From Bacteroidota bacterium (GTDB taxonomy: Bacteria > Bacteroidota > Bacteroidia > 2-12-FULL-35-15), in NCBI GenBank assembly GCA_016707685.1, contig JADJHE010000003.1, positions 62,001 through 126,000 of the forward strand: a DNA stretch of 64,000 bases, in the 5' to 3' direction. The notes beneath the pieces were generated by a model. It was not told the DNA's origin and searched no databases. It saw nothing but the letters and a program-made list of their open reading frames with translations. Made by a program: the position numbers and the translations under genes. Each line of letters opens with the position of its first letter. The first letter of the stretch is position 1. Below are positions 1 through 7,659 of this stretch, piece by piece.

Positions 1-1
1 T

Positions 2-181
2 GTTGGTTTGGAAAAAGCATGTGAGCTTGATCCAAGTAATGCAGAATATTGGTACAATCTGGGTGGTGCAAGTTTTACAGCAAAAGAATACGAAAAAGCA
101 AAAAATGCTTGGACCAAAACACTTCAGCTAAAGCCGGGCTATGTTCAGGCACAACAAGGACTTTTGGCTATTCCTAAATAA
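2..181 (+). CDS. C-terminal end of a tetratricopeptide-repeat protein (partial)
   Basis: The window opens inside a gene. Reading from base 2 gives 59 codons to a TAA at 179-181, with a clear TPR helix pair: ACELDPSNAEYWYNLGGAS followed by YEKAKNAWTKTLQLKPGY. The spacing of W/Y-N-L-G, A and P residues is that of a 34-residue TPR. TPRs mediate protein-protein contacts; nothing here tells the partner. The protein ends only about 15 residues after the last repeat, so no further C-terminal domain exists. The N-terminus and any upstream domains lie outside the window. Confidence 0.85.
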   Translation, partial: VGLEKACELDPSNAEYWYNLGGASFTAKEYEKAKNAWTKTLQLKPGYVQAQQGLLAIPK

Positions 182-220
182 AAAAAAAGGGAGTTAAGTA
201 AGTTTTTTCAATTTTCGGTT

Positions 221-250
221 TTTGTGTGTATTTAAAAAAACTCACATTTG
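221..250 (+). promoter_or_regulatory. Candidate Bacteroidota sigma-A promoter for the beta-barrel gene
   Basis: TTTG at 221-224 and CACATTTG at 243-250 are separated by 18 bp, close to the phylum's -33 TTTG / -7 TAnnTTTG arrangement with one mismatch at the -7. The gene's ATG follows at 276, giving a leader of about 20 nt. Confidence 0.4.
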
Positions 251-275
251 TACCGTAACCACATACAAAACATTT

Positions 276-917
276 ATGAAAAAATTAATTACAGTAATTG
301 CAGTAACGTTAATTTCGTTTACTGGATTTTCGCAAGCATTTAAGTTTGGAACAATCACAGCCGATTTAGGAACCGGTTTTGGTATTTATGGAATCCGTGC
401 GTATTCACCAATAAATCAATCTGAACATTCTGGAATTGGCTTTGTTGGCTCTTTACCAATTGTGAATGCGGAATTTGGATTAACCAAATTTTTAGGAATT
501 GGCGGTCGTTTTCGCAGAGGAACATACGGCAAAAGTGGAATAAACAAGTTGAGAGGCAATGATATGATGCTTCGTCTGAATTTTCATGTTGCTAACAAAA
601 ACGACAAATTCGACTTAGCTATTGGTGCTGGCTATGGGTTAAGCTCTTTTGGAGGAGATATTAGCGACACGGAATATTTAAGAACAAAGGGCAGTGTTTT
701 AAACATTCATGTTACTCCGCATTTGTATTTTGGAAAATATGTTGGAATGTTTTTGAGTGTTGGATACAACAAGCATATGTTGAATAGAAACATTGAGATG
801 AAAGACAGTGCTGGTAAAGTATGGACCAATGCAGATGGCGCTACTTGGAATATGGGTGGTGTTTATTTTGAATTTGGTGTTGCCGGACGATTTGATTTGT
901 TTAATAAAGGAGAATAG
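276..917 (+). CDS. Exported outer-membrane beta-barrel-like protein, function unknown
   Basis: A 213-aa protein with an N-terminal signal peptide (MKKLITVIAVTLISFTGFSQ, cleavage probably after the SQ-A region). The rest is rich in Gly, aromatic residues and alternating hydrophobic/polar stretches such as FDLAIGAGYGLSSF and VGMFLSVGYNKHML, and ends near an aromatic residue, all typical of small 8-10-strand outer-membrane barrels of Bacteroidota. The frame is open further upstream, but the ATG at 276 begins the signal peptide and lies just after the candidate promoter, so I use it. The next gene starts 4 nt after the stop, so the two are probably co-transcribed. No specific ligand or activity can be named. 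Confidence 0.7.
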   Translation: MKKLITVIAVTLISFTGFSQAFKFGTITADLGTGFGIYGIRAYSPINQSEHSGIGFVGSLPIVNAEFGLTKFLGIGGRFRRGTYGKSGINKLRGNDMMLRLNFHVANKNDKFDLAIGAGYGLSSFGGDISDTEYLRTKGSVLNIHVTPHLYFGKYVGMFLSVGYNKHMLNRNIEMKDSAGKVWTNADGATWNMGGVYFEFGVAGRFDLFNKGE

Positions 918-921
918 TATT

Positions 922-2616
922 ATGAAAAACTACATTAAAAAAATAGGAATTAGCGTAGCTATAATTTTAAGTACAGCTAGTGTTTATGCTCAATCATTTC
1001 AATTAGTAAATAATATAAATCAATCGCCTGATGATGCGGGATTATTTTTGAACTGTTCATTTAGAGAAATGAACGGAAAGTTATACTATTTGTTTACAGA
1101 CCAATCGATAGGAAAAACAGGATTATTTACCTCCGATGGAACAAATGCAGGGACGTACAGGGTTTCTCCAAGTAATTTGGACATTTCAGGAAACATAATT
1201 CAGGGTGGAAATAAACTTTATTTTTTTGCTTCGGATGGCATAAACGGGAAAGAGCCTTGGGTTTCGGATGGAACATTAGCGGGAACGCAAATGCTAAAAA
1301 ATATTCACAGTACAACAGATCCTTTTAATTTTGAAACAAATAGCGCAGTATTTCTTTCTGCTGATTCTACAAAAGCATTTTTTGCTGCAAATGATGGGAC
1401 AACAGGAAATGAACTTTGGGTTACTGACGGCACAACTGCAGGAACCGTTTTTGTAATGGATATTTTTGATGGAACAAATGATAGTCAAATTAAGGTAGCA
1501 CCTTCTGCAATGGGCAGCAATATGAAAGATGGCAAACTTTATTTTTTTGCAGTTAATGGAACAGGTGGCTTTACGGTTAACGGGATGGAACCTTGGGTTA
1601 GCGATGGAACATCTGCAGGTACATTTATGTTGAAGGATATTCAGGCAGGTTACAATCCGTCTTCTCAATCATCTAACACAAAGCACTTTGTTGAGTTCAA
1701 TAATAAGATGTATTTTTTTGCAGCAGGGAGCGCTGGAAACGGTTTGTGGGAAACGGATGGAACGACCACGGGAACACAGCTGGTTTATGGTACAACAATT
1801 TATCGTATTGATGAATTTTTGGTGCATAATAACCTTTTGTATTTTACTCATTCAAATGGTCCTACTTTATATACATCAGATGGAACAACAGCAGGAACGA
1901 ATTTATTAACAACTATACCTAACGCTCAACTCAACAATATTGGTACTTGCCAAATGGTTGTAGCAAATAATACATTGTATTTTAGAGTGGTAAGTAATTC
2001 CTTGGGTTCAGAATTGTTTATGTTGGATGGGAGCAATCAAATAGTGAATGTAAAAGACATTCAAACAGGGATTACAAACGGTATAGTCGGAAACATTTAT
2101 CAAGAAAGAAAAGTGTTGCAAGTATATGATAATAAAGTTTGGTTTTTAGGTTCTGATGGTTCTTTTAGTGGAGCATTGCAGGTATGGCAATCAGATGGAA
2201 CAAATATGGGTACGATTGCTTTATCACCATTAAACAACGATGGTGGATGGGCCGGTGGAAATGGAAACGGGTATAATATTTTTGCTACAACATTTGGAGT
2301 GTTTATGATTTATAACAATCCTACTACTGGTGCAGAATTGTATTTTTATAATGGTTTGCCAACATCATTACAAGACGGAGCAGAGGTATTATCAAATGTT
2401 GTTTTGTATCCCAATCCAGCAACAGATTTAGTAAATATCACATCAGATGATGTAATTATTTCCAAGAGAATCTATAATGCATTTGGACAGATGATTCAAG
2501 AAATTCAAGGAGAATCAACAAAAATTGATGTTTCAGAATATAAAGTAGGATTATATTTTGTAGTAATTACAACCAAAAACGAAAAGAGCAAAAAATCAAA
2601 ATTTATTAAAAAATAG
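922..2616 (+). CDS. ELWxxDGT-repeat surface protein with T9SS type A sorting domain
   Basis: A 564-aa secreted protein. It has a signal peptide (MKNYIKKIGISVAIILSTASVYAQ) and then about eight repeats carrying [P/E]W-x2-DGT-xAGT signatures (for example ELWVTDGTTAGT, EPWVSDGTSAGT), the ELWxxDGT family seen in large secreted Bacteroidota and myxobacterial proteins and probably a beta-propeller. The last 80 residues form a T9SS type A signal: VVLYPNPATD, an INSxG-like YNAFGQ turn and a basic end KSKFIKK. The protein is therefore expected to cross the outer membrane by T9SS and be attached to the surface or released. I chose the ATG at 922 because it starts the signal peptide; a longer frame exists inside the preceding gene. 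Ligand unknown. Confidence 0.85.
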   Translation: MKNYIKKIGISVAIILSTASVYAQSFQLVNNINQSPDDAGLFLNCSFREMNGKLYYLFTDQSIGKTGLFTSDGTNAGTYRVSPSNLDISGNIIQGGNKLYFFASDGINGKEPWVSDGTLAGTQMLKNIHSTTDPFNFETNSAVFLSADSTKAFFAANDGTTGNELWVTDGTTAGTVFVMDIFDGTNDSQIKVAPSAMGSNMKDGKLYFFAVNGTGGFTVNGMEPWVSDGTSAGTFMLKDIQAGYNPSSQSSNTKHFVEFNNKMYFFAAGSAGNGLWETDGTTTGTQLVYGTTIYRIDEFLVHNNLLYFTHSNGPTLYTSDGTTAGTNLLTTIPNAQLNNIGTCQMVVANNTLYFRVVSNSLGSELFMLDGSNQIVNVKDIQTGITNGIVGNIYQERKVLQVYDNKVWFLGSDGSFSGALQVWQSDGTNMGTIALSPLNNDGGWAGGNGNGYNIFATTFGVFMIYNNPTTGAELYFYNGLPTSLQDGAEVLSNVVLYPNPATDLVNITSDDVIISKRIYNAFGQMIQEIQGESTKIDVSEYKVGLYFVVITTKNEKSKKSKFIKK

Positions 2617-2619
2617 AAA

Positions 2620-2832
2620 ATGAAAAAGGGAATTATTTTATTATCATTGTTAGCATGGTTGAGTTCTTGCAAGAAGGAATACACGTGTGTGTGCACCGTC
2701 ATAAGCACGGGTGAGCGTTCAGAAGGGGATAAAATAAAAACGGGTAACCTTGAAAAGGAAGGATACGAAGAAGCATGTAAATCGAATGAATCGGTTTATA
2801 GTGACTTAAAAGATTGTCATTTAGAGGAATAG
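2620..2832 (+). CDS. Small Cys-rich lipoprotein, function unknown
   Basis: A 70-aa product starting 3 nt after the stop of the ELWxxDGT protein. It has a short lipoprotein signal (MKKGIILLSLLAWLSSC), with the lipid-attached Cys probably residue 17, followed by KKEYTCVCT and two further Cys (EEACKSN, LKDCHLEE) that could form two disulfides in the periplasm. I know of no named family, but tiny KKEYTC-type lipoproteins are common in this phylum. A strong bidirectional terminator follows, so this is the last gene of the plus-strand group. Confidence 0.6.
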   Translation: MKKGIILLSLLAWLSSCKKEYTCVCTVISTGERSEGDKIKTGNLEKEGYEEACKSNESVYSDLKDCHLEE

Positions 2833-2845
2833 AATCTATGATCAA

Positions 2846-2884
2846 AAAATAAAGGCTTCTTAATTTAAGAAGCCTTTATTTTTT
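2846..2884. terminator. Bidirectional intrinsic terminator between convergent genes
   Basis: A near-perfect inverted repeat (AATAAAGGCTTCTTAA, then TTAAGAAGCCTTTATT) is flanked by A-rich sequence on the left and T-rich on the right, so it can terminate in both directions. It sits between the small lipoprotein gene and the convergent rfaE2 gene and overlaps the rfaE2 stop codon. Confidence 0.9.
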
Positions 2885-3404
2885 GTTCTATAAGTGTGGT
2901 CGAAAAGCCTTCCAGGAATTCGATTGTATTTACTTCTCCACCAGCAGCCTTTACTATATCGGAACCAACAATGTATTTTTTGCTTGCTTTGTCGGTTTCA
3001 TTTGCATCGTAATCAGCACCTTTTACGAGTACATTTGGTTGAATAAAGTTGATTAAATCGTAAGGTGTATCCTCATCAAAAATAATAACGCCCGAAACAA
3101 AATGTAGGGATGCAATAATCATTGCACGCGTTTGTTCGTCTTGTAGCGGACGAGTAGCCGATTTCCCTAAGCGTTTTACCGAAGCATCGCTATTGATGCC
3201 AACAAAAAGTGTTGCTCCTAAATCGCTTGCCTTCGCCAAATAATCAATGTGTCCGCGGTGAACAATGTCGAAACAACCGTTTGTAAAAACAACTTTTCCT
3301 CCTTTAAATTTTGAAATAGCAACTGCCTTACGAAGCACTTCTATTGAAAGTATTTTCGATTGGATAACATCTAAAGCAGATTGTTTATGCGTAAAAGGAA
3401 CCAT
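2865..3404 (-). CDS. rfaE2: D-glycero-beta-D-manno-heptose 1-phosphate adenylyltransferase
   Basis: A 179-aa cytidylyltransferase-fold protein that transfers AMP from ATP to heptose-1-phosphate, making ADP-heptose for LPS inner core or other glycans. Residues 40-52 (FTNGCFDIVHRGH) hold the nucleotide-binding HxGH motif with His49 and His52, and residues around 140 (VKGADYDANETDKAS) match the family's C-terminal half. It lacks the ribokinase-like kinase domain of bifunctional HldE, so it is the stand-alone form. It is last in a tight minus-strand row (panD, flippase-like, rfaE2; gaps of 2 nt), implying one transcript. Confidence 0.9.
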   Translation of the reverse strand: MVPFTHKQSALDVIQSKILSIEVLRKAVAISKFKGGKVVFTNGCFDIVHRGHIDYLAKASDLGATLFVGINSDASVKRLGKSATRPLQDEQTRAMIIASLHFVSGVIIFDEDTPYDLINFIQPNVLVKGADYDANETDKASKKYIVGSDIVKAAGGEVNTIEFLEGFSTTLIEQKIKAS

Positions 3405-3406
3405 TG

Positions 3407-4420
3407 TTAAATTATTTTTTTAGTCTTGTTAAATAGTGGTAATAATATTAATGATACTAATCCTAGGCCAAGGATTAATAGTATTTGTGATGACCAAACC
3501 GACCATGCAAATGCAAAAGAACTTGTTTCGGAAGCAAAATAAACGGTTGTTAAAATTTGAATAACAATGGCTTGATAAACACCTGTTCCGCCAGGAACAA
3601 CAGCAATTGCCAAGCTTCCAAATATTGTAATTACCATTGCAACCACAAATGATAAATGCGCTAAATCGCTGAAAGCTAAGAATACCACATACACTTGTAA
3701 CACATATAAAAACCAGATTAAAATAGTTTGAGCAATGTATAACCAAGGCTTTTTAACATTTTTAATACTTACCAGACCTTCTTTTAAACCAATGATAAAT
3801 CCTTTTACTTTCTCAGAAAAAAGGTTTTTTATTTTTTTACGGAAGTAATAAAATGTTGCTACAATAAGTAATAATGCGATTCCGATGATTAGCAAGAAAA
3901 CTTTTTTTTGCATCAATGCATTGAACTTTTCATTGAGTGCATTAAGAAATAAATCATTCGCTAATCCAGCAATTTTTTCAAACTCCAATGCAAGTGTAAG
4001 GAAGAATAAAACGATTAAACAAATGACATCCAATGCACGTTCGGCTACAACAGTACCAAAGCCTTGTACAAACGGAACATTTGAATAACGTGTTAACACA
4101 CCACAGCGTGTTGCTTCACCTATGCGTGGAATTCCAAGATTAGCTATGTAACCAATCATTACAGCAAAAAAAGCATTGGCAGTGCTAGGTTTATGTCCAA
4201 GAGGCTCTAAAGCCATTTTCCATCGAGTAGCTCTAAAAAAATGACTGAAACCGCTTACAATAAGCGACATGAAAATCCAGAAATAATTGGATTGTTGAAT
4301 TGCAACTTTAATGCTGTTCAACTCTTCAGACGTTTTGTCTTTGATAGCTAACCATACTAAAAAGATACCCAATGCTAAAAAGAAAAGGACTTTTAATATG
4401 TTGCTTAGCTTTTTATTCAA
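3407..4420 (-). CDS. Flippase-like integral membrane protein (UPF0104 / LPG synthase TM family)
   Basis: A 337-aa multi-pass membrane protein with about eight hydrophobic helices. Diagnostic stretches are FFRATRWKMALEPLGHKPS, where the FRxxRW motif precedes a conserved helix, the GIPRIGEATRCGVLTRYSNV loop, and VVPGGTGVYQAIVIQIL near the C-terminus. These belong to the lysylphosphatidylglycerol-synthase transmembrane / TIGR00374 flippase-like family; there is no C-terminal aminoacyl-transfer domain, so it is not a full MprF. A role in moving a lipid or lipid-linked sugar across the inner membrane is likely, but the substrate is unknown. It starts 2 nt after the panD stop and ends 2 nt before rfaE2. 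Confidence 0.8.
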   Translation of the reverse strand: MNKKLSNILKVLFFLALGIFLVWLAIKDKTSEELNSIKVAIQQSNYFWIFMSLIVSGFSHFFRATRWKMALEPLGHKPSTANAFFAVMIGYIANLGIPRIGEATRCGVLTRYSNVPFVQGFGTVVAERALDVICLIVLFFLTLALEFEKIAGLANDLFLNALNEKFNALMQKKVFLLIIGIALLLIVATFYYFRKKIKNLFSEKVKGFIIGLKEGLVSIKNVKKPWLYIAQTILIWFLYVLQVYVVFLAFSDLAHLSFVVAMVITIFGSLAIAVVPGGTGVYQAIVIQILTTVYFASETSSFAFAWSVWSSQILLILGLGLVSLILLPLFNKTKKII

Positions 4421-4422
4421 AA

Positions 4423-4773
4423 TTATTTGAGGGTATTTGTTTTTGTATCAGGAAAAACAACGGTTGGTTGGTGTTTTTTAGCCAATTCAAAATCCATTGT
4501 TGCATAGGATACAATAATGATTTCATGTCCTACTTTTACTTTTAATGAAGCAGGTCCATTCAAGCATATAACTCTTGAACCACGTTCTCCTTTAATAACG
4601 TATGTTGTAAAACGTTCACCGTTGTTATAGTTAAAAATATCCACCTTTTCGTTTTCGATTAGGTTGGCAGCATCCATTAAATTTTCATCAATGGTTACAG
4701 AACCAATATAATCTAAATCGGCTTGTGTTACAGTAACACGGTGTATTTTTGATTTTAGTACTTCTATTTGCAT
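4423..4773 (-). CDS. panD: Aspartate 1-decarboxylase precursor
   Basis: A 116-aa pyruvoyl enzyme that decarboxylates L-aspartate to beta-alanine for pantothenate and CoA synthesis. The self-cleavage site YIGSVTID is present, with cleavage expected between Gly24 and Ser25; Ser25 becomes the pyruvoyl group. The catalytic Lys9 region (LKSKIHR) and the NGERFTTYVIKGERGS and NGPA segments are also conserved, and the length is normal. It leads the panD / flippase-like / rfaE2 row. Linking a CoA-precursor gene to envelope-glycan genes looks like shared transcription, not shared pathway. Confidence 0.95.
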   Translation of the reverse strand: MQIEVLKSKIHRVTVTQADLDYIGSVTIDENLMDAANLIENEKVDIFNYNNGERFTTYVIKGERGSRVICLNGPASLKVKVGHEIIIVSYATMDFELAKKHQPTVVFPDTKTNTLK

Positions 4774-4781
4774 AACGGCTG

Positions 4782-4789
4782 CAAAACTA
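4782..4789 (-). promoter_or_regulatory. Candidate -7 element upstream of panD
   Basis: On the minus strand this reads TAGTTTTG, an exact TAnnTTTG match. It ends 8 nt before the panD ATG, so the transcript would have a nearly absent leader. No clear TTTG -33 element is seen at 19-20 bp, so confidence is limited. Confidence 0.4.
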
Positions 4790-4861
4790 ATTAAATAAAT
4801 TTAATTAAAAGGTAGTTTTTTAGACGAATGGATTGCAAAAGGGAATTAAAAGGATAGAATA

Positions 4862-6792
4862 TTATCCAACCATAGTGCTTTTTTTTGCACCAACCATTTC
4901 AATAGCTGTTTGGATGATACTTTCAGTATCAAAACCACATTCTACATACAATTCTTGTTGCTCACCATGTTCAATGTATTTATCTGGAATACCAAGACGT
5001 TTTACCTGTGCCTGATAGTTATGGTCGGCCATAAACTCAATTACTGCGCTTCCCATTCCACCCATAATGCATCCATCTTCAATGGTAATCACTTTGCTAT
5101 GTTTGGCAAATACTTCGTGCAATAAATCCTCGTCAATTGGTTTCACAAAGCGCATATCGTAATGTGCTGCCTTGATGCCTTGTTCTTCCAGTTTTTTGCA
5201 AGCCGCTACTGCAAAGTTTCCTACAGGGCCAATGGTTAAAAAGGCAACATCGTCACCATTTTGAATTCTACGCCCTTTACCAATCGTAATTTTTTGGAAA
5301 GGTTTTTTCCAGTCTACCATCACTCCATTTCCACGTGGGTAACGGATAGAGAAAGGAACTGCATTTTCGGGCAATTGAGCCGAATACATTAAATTTCTTA
5401 ATTCTTCTTCGTTCATAGGTGAACTTACCACCATGTTTGGAATGCAACGGAAATACGCTAAATCGTAAGCTCCGTGGTGTGTTGGGCCATCGGCACCAGC
5501 CAAACCACCTCTATCTAAACAAAACACTACGTGTAGTTTTTGCAAAGCCACATCATGCACCACTTGATCGAATGCACGTTGCATAAAGGAAGAATAAATA
5601 TTACAAAAAGGAACAAGTCCTTGTGTTGCTAATCCAGCCGAAAAGGTTACTGCATGTTGCTCGGCAATACCTACGTCAAAAGCACGGTCGGGCATTGCTT
5701 TCATCATGATGTTCAACGAACAACCAGAAGGCATTGCAGGTGTAATTCCCATAATTTTTGGGTTTTTCTCTGCTAATTCTACAATGGTATAGCCAAAAAC
5801 ATCCTGATATTTAGGTGGTTGTGGTTCTTTCGGAACTATTTTAATGATTTCTCCGGTATCTTTATTGAACAAACCTGGTGCATGCCAAACGGTTTGGTTT
5901 CCTTCTTCCGAAAACTTGTATCCTTTTCCTTTTTGGGTTAAGCAATGTAAAATTTTCGGTCCGGGAATATCTTTTAAATCTTGTAATACTTTGGTTAAAC
6001 GTTCCACATCATGTCCATCAACAGGACCAAAATAACGGAACTTTAAGGATTCAAACATATTGCTTTGTTTCAGCAAGGATGTTTTTACGCCATTTTCAAT
6101 TTTTGATGCAATTTCTTGTGCATTTGGACCAAATTTGCTGATTTTGCCTAGCAAATTCCAAATTTCATCTTTGAACTTATTGTACGTATGAGAAGTGGTA
6201 ATATCAGTTAAATACTCTTTTAATGCACCTACGTTTGGATCGATGCTCATGCAATTATCGTTTAATACAACCAATAAGTTTGCATTGCAGGTTCCTGCAT
6301 GGTTTAGGGCTTCAAATGCTTGTCCGGCAGTCATGGCACCATCACCAATAACAGCAATGTGTTGACGCTCTTTTTCACCTTTGTAAGCCGAAGCCACAGC
6401 CATTCCTAATGCTCCACCAATGGAAGTAGAGGAGTGGCCAACTCCAAATGTATCGTATTCACTTTCAGAACGTTTTGGAAAACCACTGATGCCTTTGTAA
6501 ATACGGTTGGTATGAAAACGCTTCTGCGACCAGTTAAAATTTTATGTCCGTAAGCCTGATGTCCAACATCCCAAACCAATTGATCATAAGGCGTATTGAA
6601 AACATAATGCAAAGCAACGGTAAGTTCTACTACACCTAAACTAGCACCAAAGTGACCACCTTTTTTTGAAACTACATCAATTATAAATTGGCGCAATTCC
6701 TTACTAACTTGAGGTAATTGTTCTAATTGAAGCTTGCGTAAATCACCAGGATATTCAATTTTTTCGAGAAGGGAGCCGGCTTTAAATTCCAT
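4862..6792 (-). CDS. dxs: 1-deoxy-D-xylulose-5-phosphate synthase, frameshifted
   Basis: Thiamine-diphosphate enzyme that condenses pyruvate and glyceraldehyde-3-phosphate, the first step of the MEP isoprenoid pathway. The N-terminal part carries VWDVGHQAYGHKILTGRR. After that the frame is lost near 6522-6523 and resumes with FHTNRIYKGISGFPKRSE, GVGHSSTS and the TPP motif GDGAMTAGQ ... LNDN. Exactly one base is missing: 5 nt lie between the RR and F codons where family members have two residues (6 nt). Restored, the protein is about 643 aa, normal for Dxs, with the transketolase domain DRGGLAGADGPTHHG and C-terminal domain intact. An apparent start at 6403 is an artefact of the shift. Since dxs is normally essential, a base-calling error is more likely than a true lesion. 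Confidence 0.9.
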
Positions 6793-6821
6793 TTAAAATG
6801 TGCGGAGTATTAATATTTAAA

Positions 6822-6829
6822 CAAAGGTA
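6822..6829 (-). promoter_or_regulatory. Candidate -7 element upstream of dxs
   Basis: Minus-strand reading TACCTTTG matches TAnnTTTG exactly, about 30 nt before the dxs ATG at 6792. A -33 TTTG is not evident at standard spacing. Confidence 0.4.
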
Positions 6830-7008
6830 AAATAATTTCGATAATAATCACTAACAAGCGAGCCAACGAAATTGTTTTGAGGATGTTGTGAGATTAACAG
6901 AATTTAAGGAAAATTTCTGTTTCAGCTCTATGGGGTTGAGTGGAATGTGAGTGATTGTTAACGTTCTAGAGAAGCAAAATTACAAGGGATATTCAATCTA
7001 TTTATTTG

Positions 7009-7536
7009 TTAACTCAGCTCCCAGCTATCACAATATTCGTAAGTCTGAATCCAGAATAAAAAACACCATCTATAATTTGTTTCTCTCTGTATAATAATAT
7101 CGTGTTTGCCTTTTTTTATGCGAAAGAATTCATCCAGTTTACAATCATAGAGTCCAAATAATGATTGCCAATTTCCGCTTAATGCGTTTGCTTCATAAAC
7201 TAATGGATATTTTGCTGGTGTAGGGTCTTCACAATTTGAAATCTTTCTATCTGCGAAATAAATGTATTTTACTCCAAGTTTTTCTTTTAATACTTCAGCC
7301 TGATTCTTCAAGTTTAATGAGTGGCTAAAGACATAAAAGTCTCCAGTTATACAATCTGTGGTGTAATAGTCTCTAACAAAAGCACTATCAGAATCAAATA
7401 GGTTATGAATTAAAGATTCTGGTAGCAATTTATTTTTTAATTGTTTAGGTCCTATCGTTAGAAAAGTAATTGTTTGAATAAGAAAAAAAATTAGAATAAT
7501 CCCCACCAATTTTAATGCTTTTTTAAATATAATCAT
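7009..7536 (-). CDS. Membrane-anchored hypothetical protein
   Basis: A 175-aa protein of no family I recognise. Residues 1-25 (MIIFKKALKLVGIILIFFL onward) form one positively flanked hydrophobic helix, a signal anchor or uncleaved signal. The rest is soluble, mixed alpha/beta, with acidic and aromatic stretches and several Cys. The frame is open to an ATG at 7599, but a perfect TATATTTG -7 element lies at 7597-7604, which places transcription start below 7599, so I use the ATG at 7536. It stands alone between the adhesin terminator and the dxs promoter region. Confidence 0.5.
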   Translation of the reverse strand: MIIFKKALKLVGIILIFFLIQTITFLTIGPKQLKNKLLPESLIHNLFDSDSAFVRDYYTTDCITGDFYVFSHSLNLKNQAEVLKEKLGVKYIYFADRKISNCEDPTPAKYPLVYEANALSGNWQSLFGLYDCKLDEFFRIKKGKHDIIIQRETNYRWCFLFWIQTYEYCDSWELS

Positions 7537-7596
7537 TATGCTGTCGATTGGTCTATTATTAAAACTAAGACTGTTAAGTCGGTTGTTAAACACTAT

Positions 7597-7604
7597 CAAA
7601 TATA
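7597..7604 (-). promoter_or_regulatory. -7 promoter element that decides the start of the small membrane protein
   Basis: Minus-strand TATATTTG, an exact TAnnTTTG match. Transcription would begin around 7592, leaving a leader of about 55 nt to the ATG at 7536 and excluding the ATG at 7599. Confidence 0.45.
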
Positions 7605-7610
7605 CAAAAT

Positions 7611-7640
7611 AAAAAAACCCATCGTTTCGGATGGGTTTTT
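7611..7640 (-). terminator. Intrinsic terminator of the propeller adhesin gene
   Basis: AAAAACCCATC and GATGGGTTTTT are separated by a 5-6 nt loop, giving a GC-containing stem followed by a T-run on the minus strand. It lies 19 nt past the adhesin stop codon at 7660. The A/T flanks would permit some bidirectional function. Confidence 0.85.
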
Positions 7641-7659
7641 AAAATTGCGATTCGTTTAT

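Noticed and set aside
4862..6403. A separate 513-aa transketolase-like gene downstream of a short dxs fragment
   Set aside because: The two pieces align end to end to one Dxs protein with a single missing base; the internal Met is not a real start.
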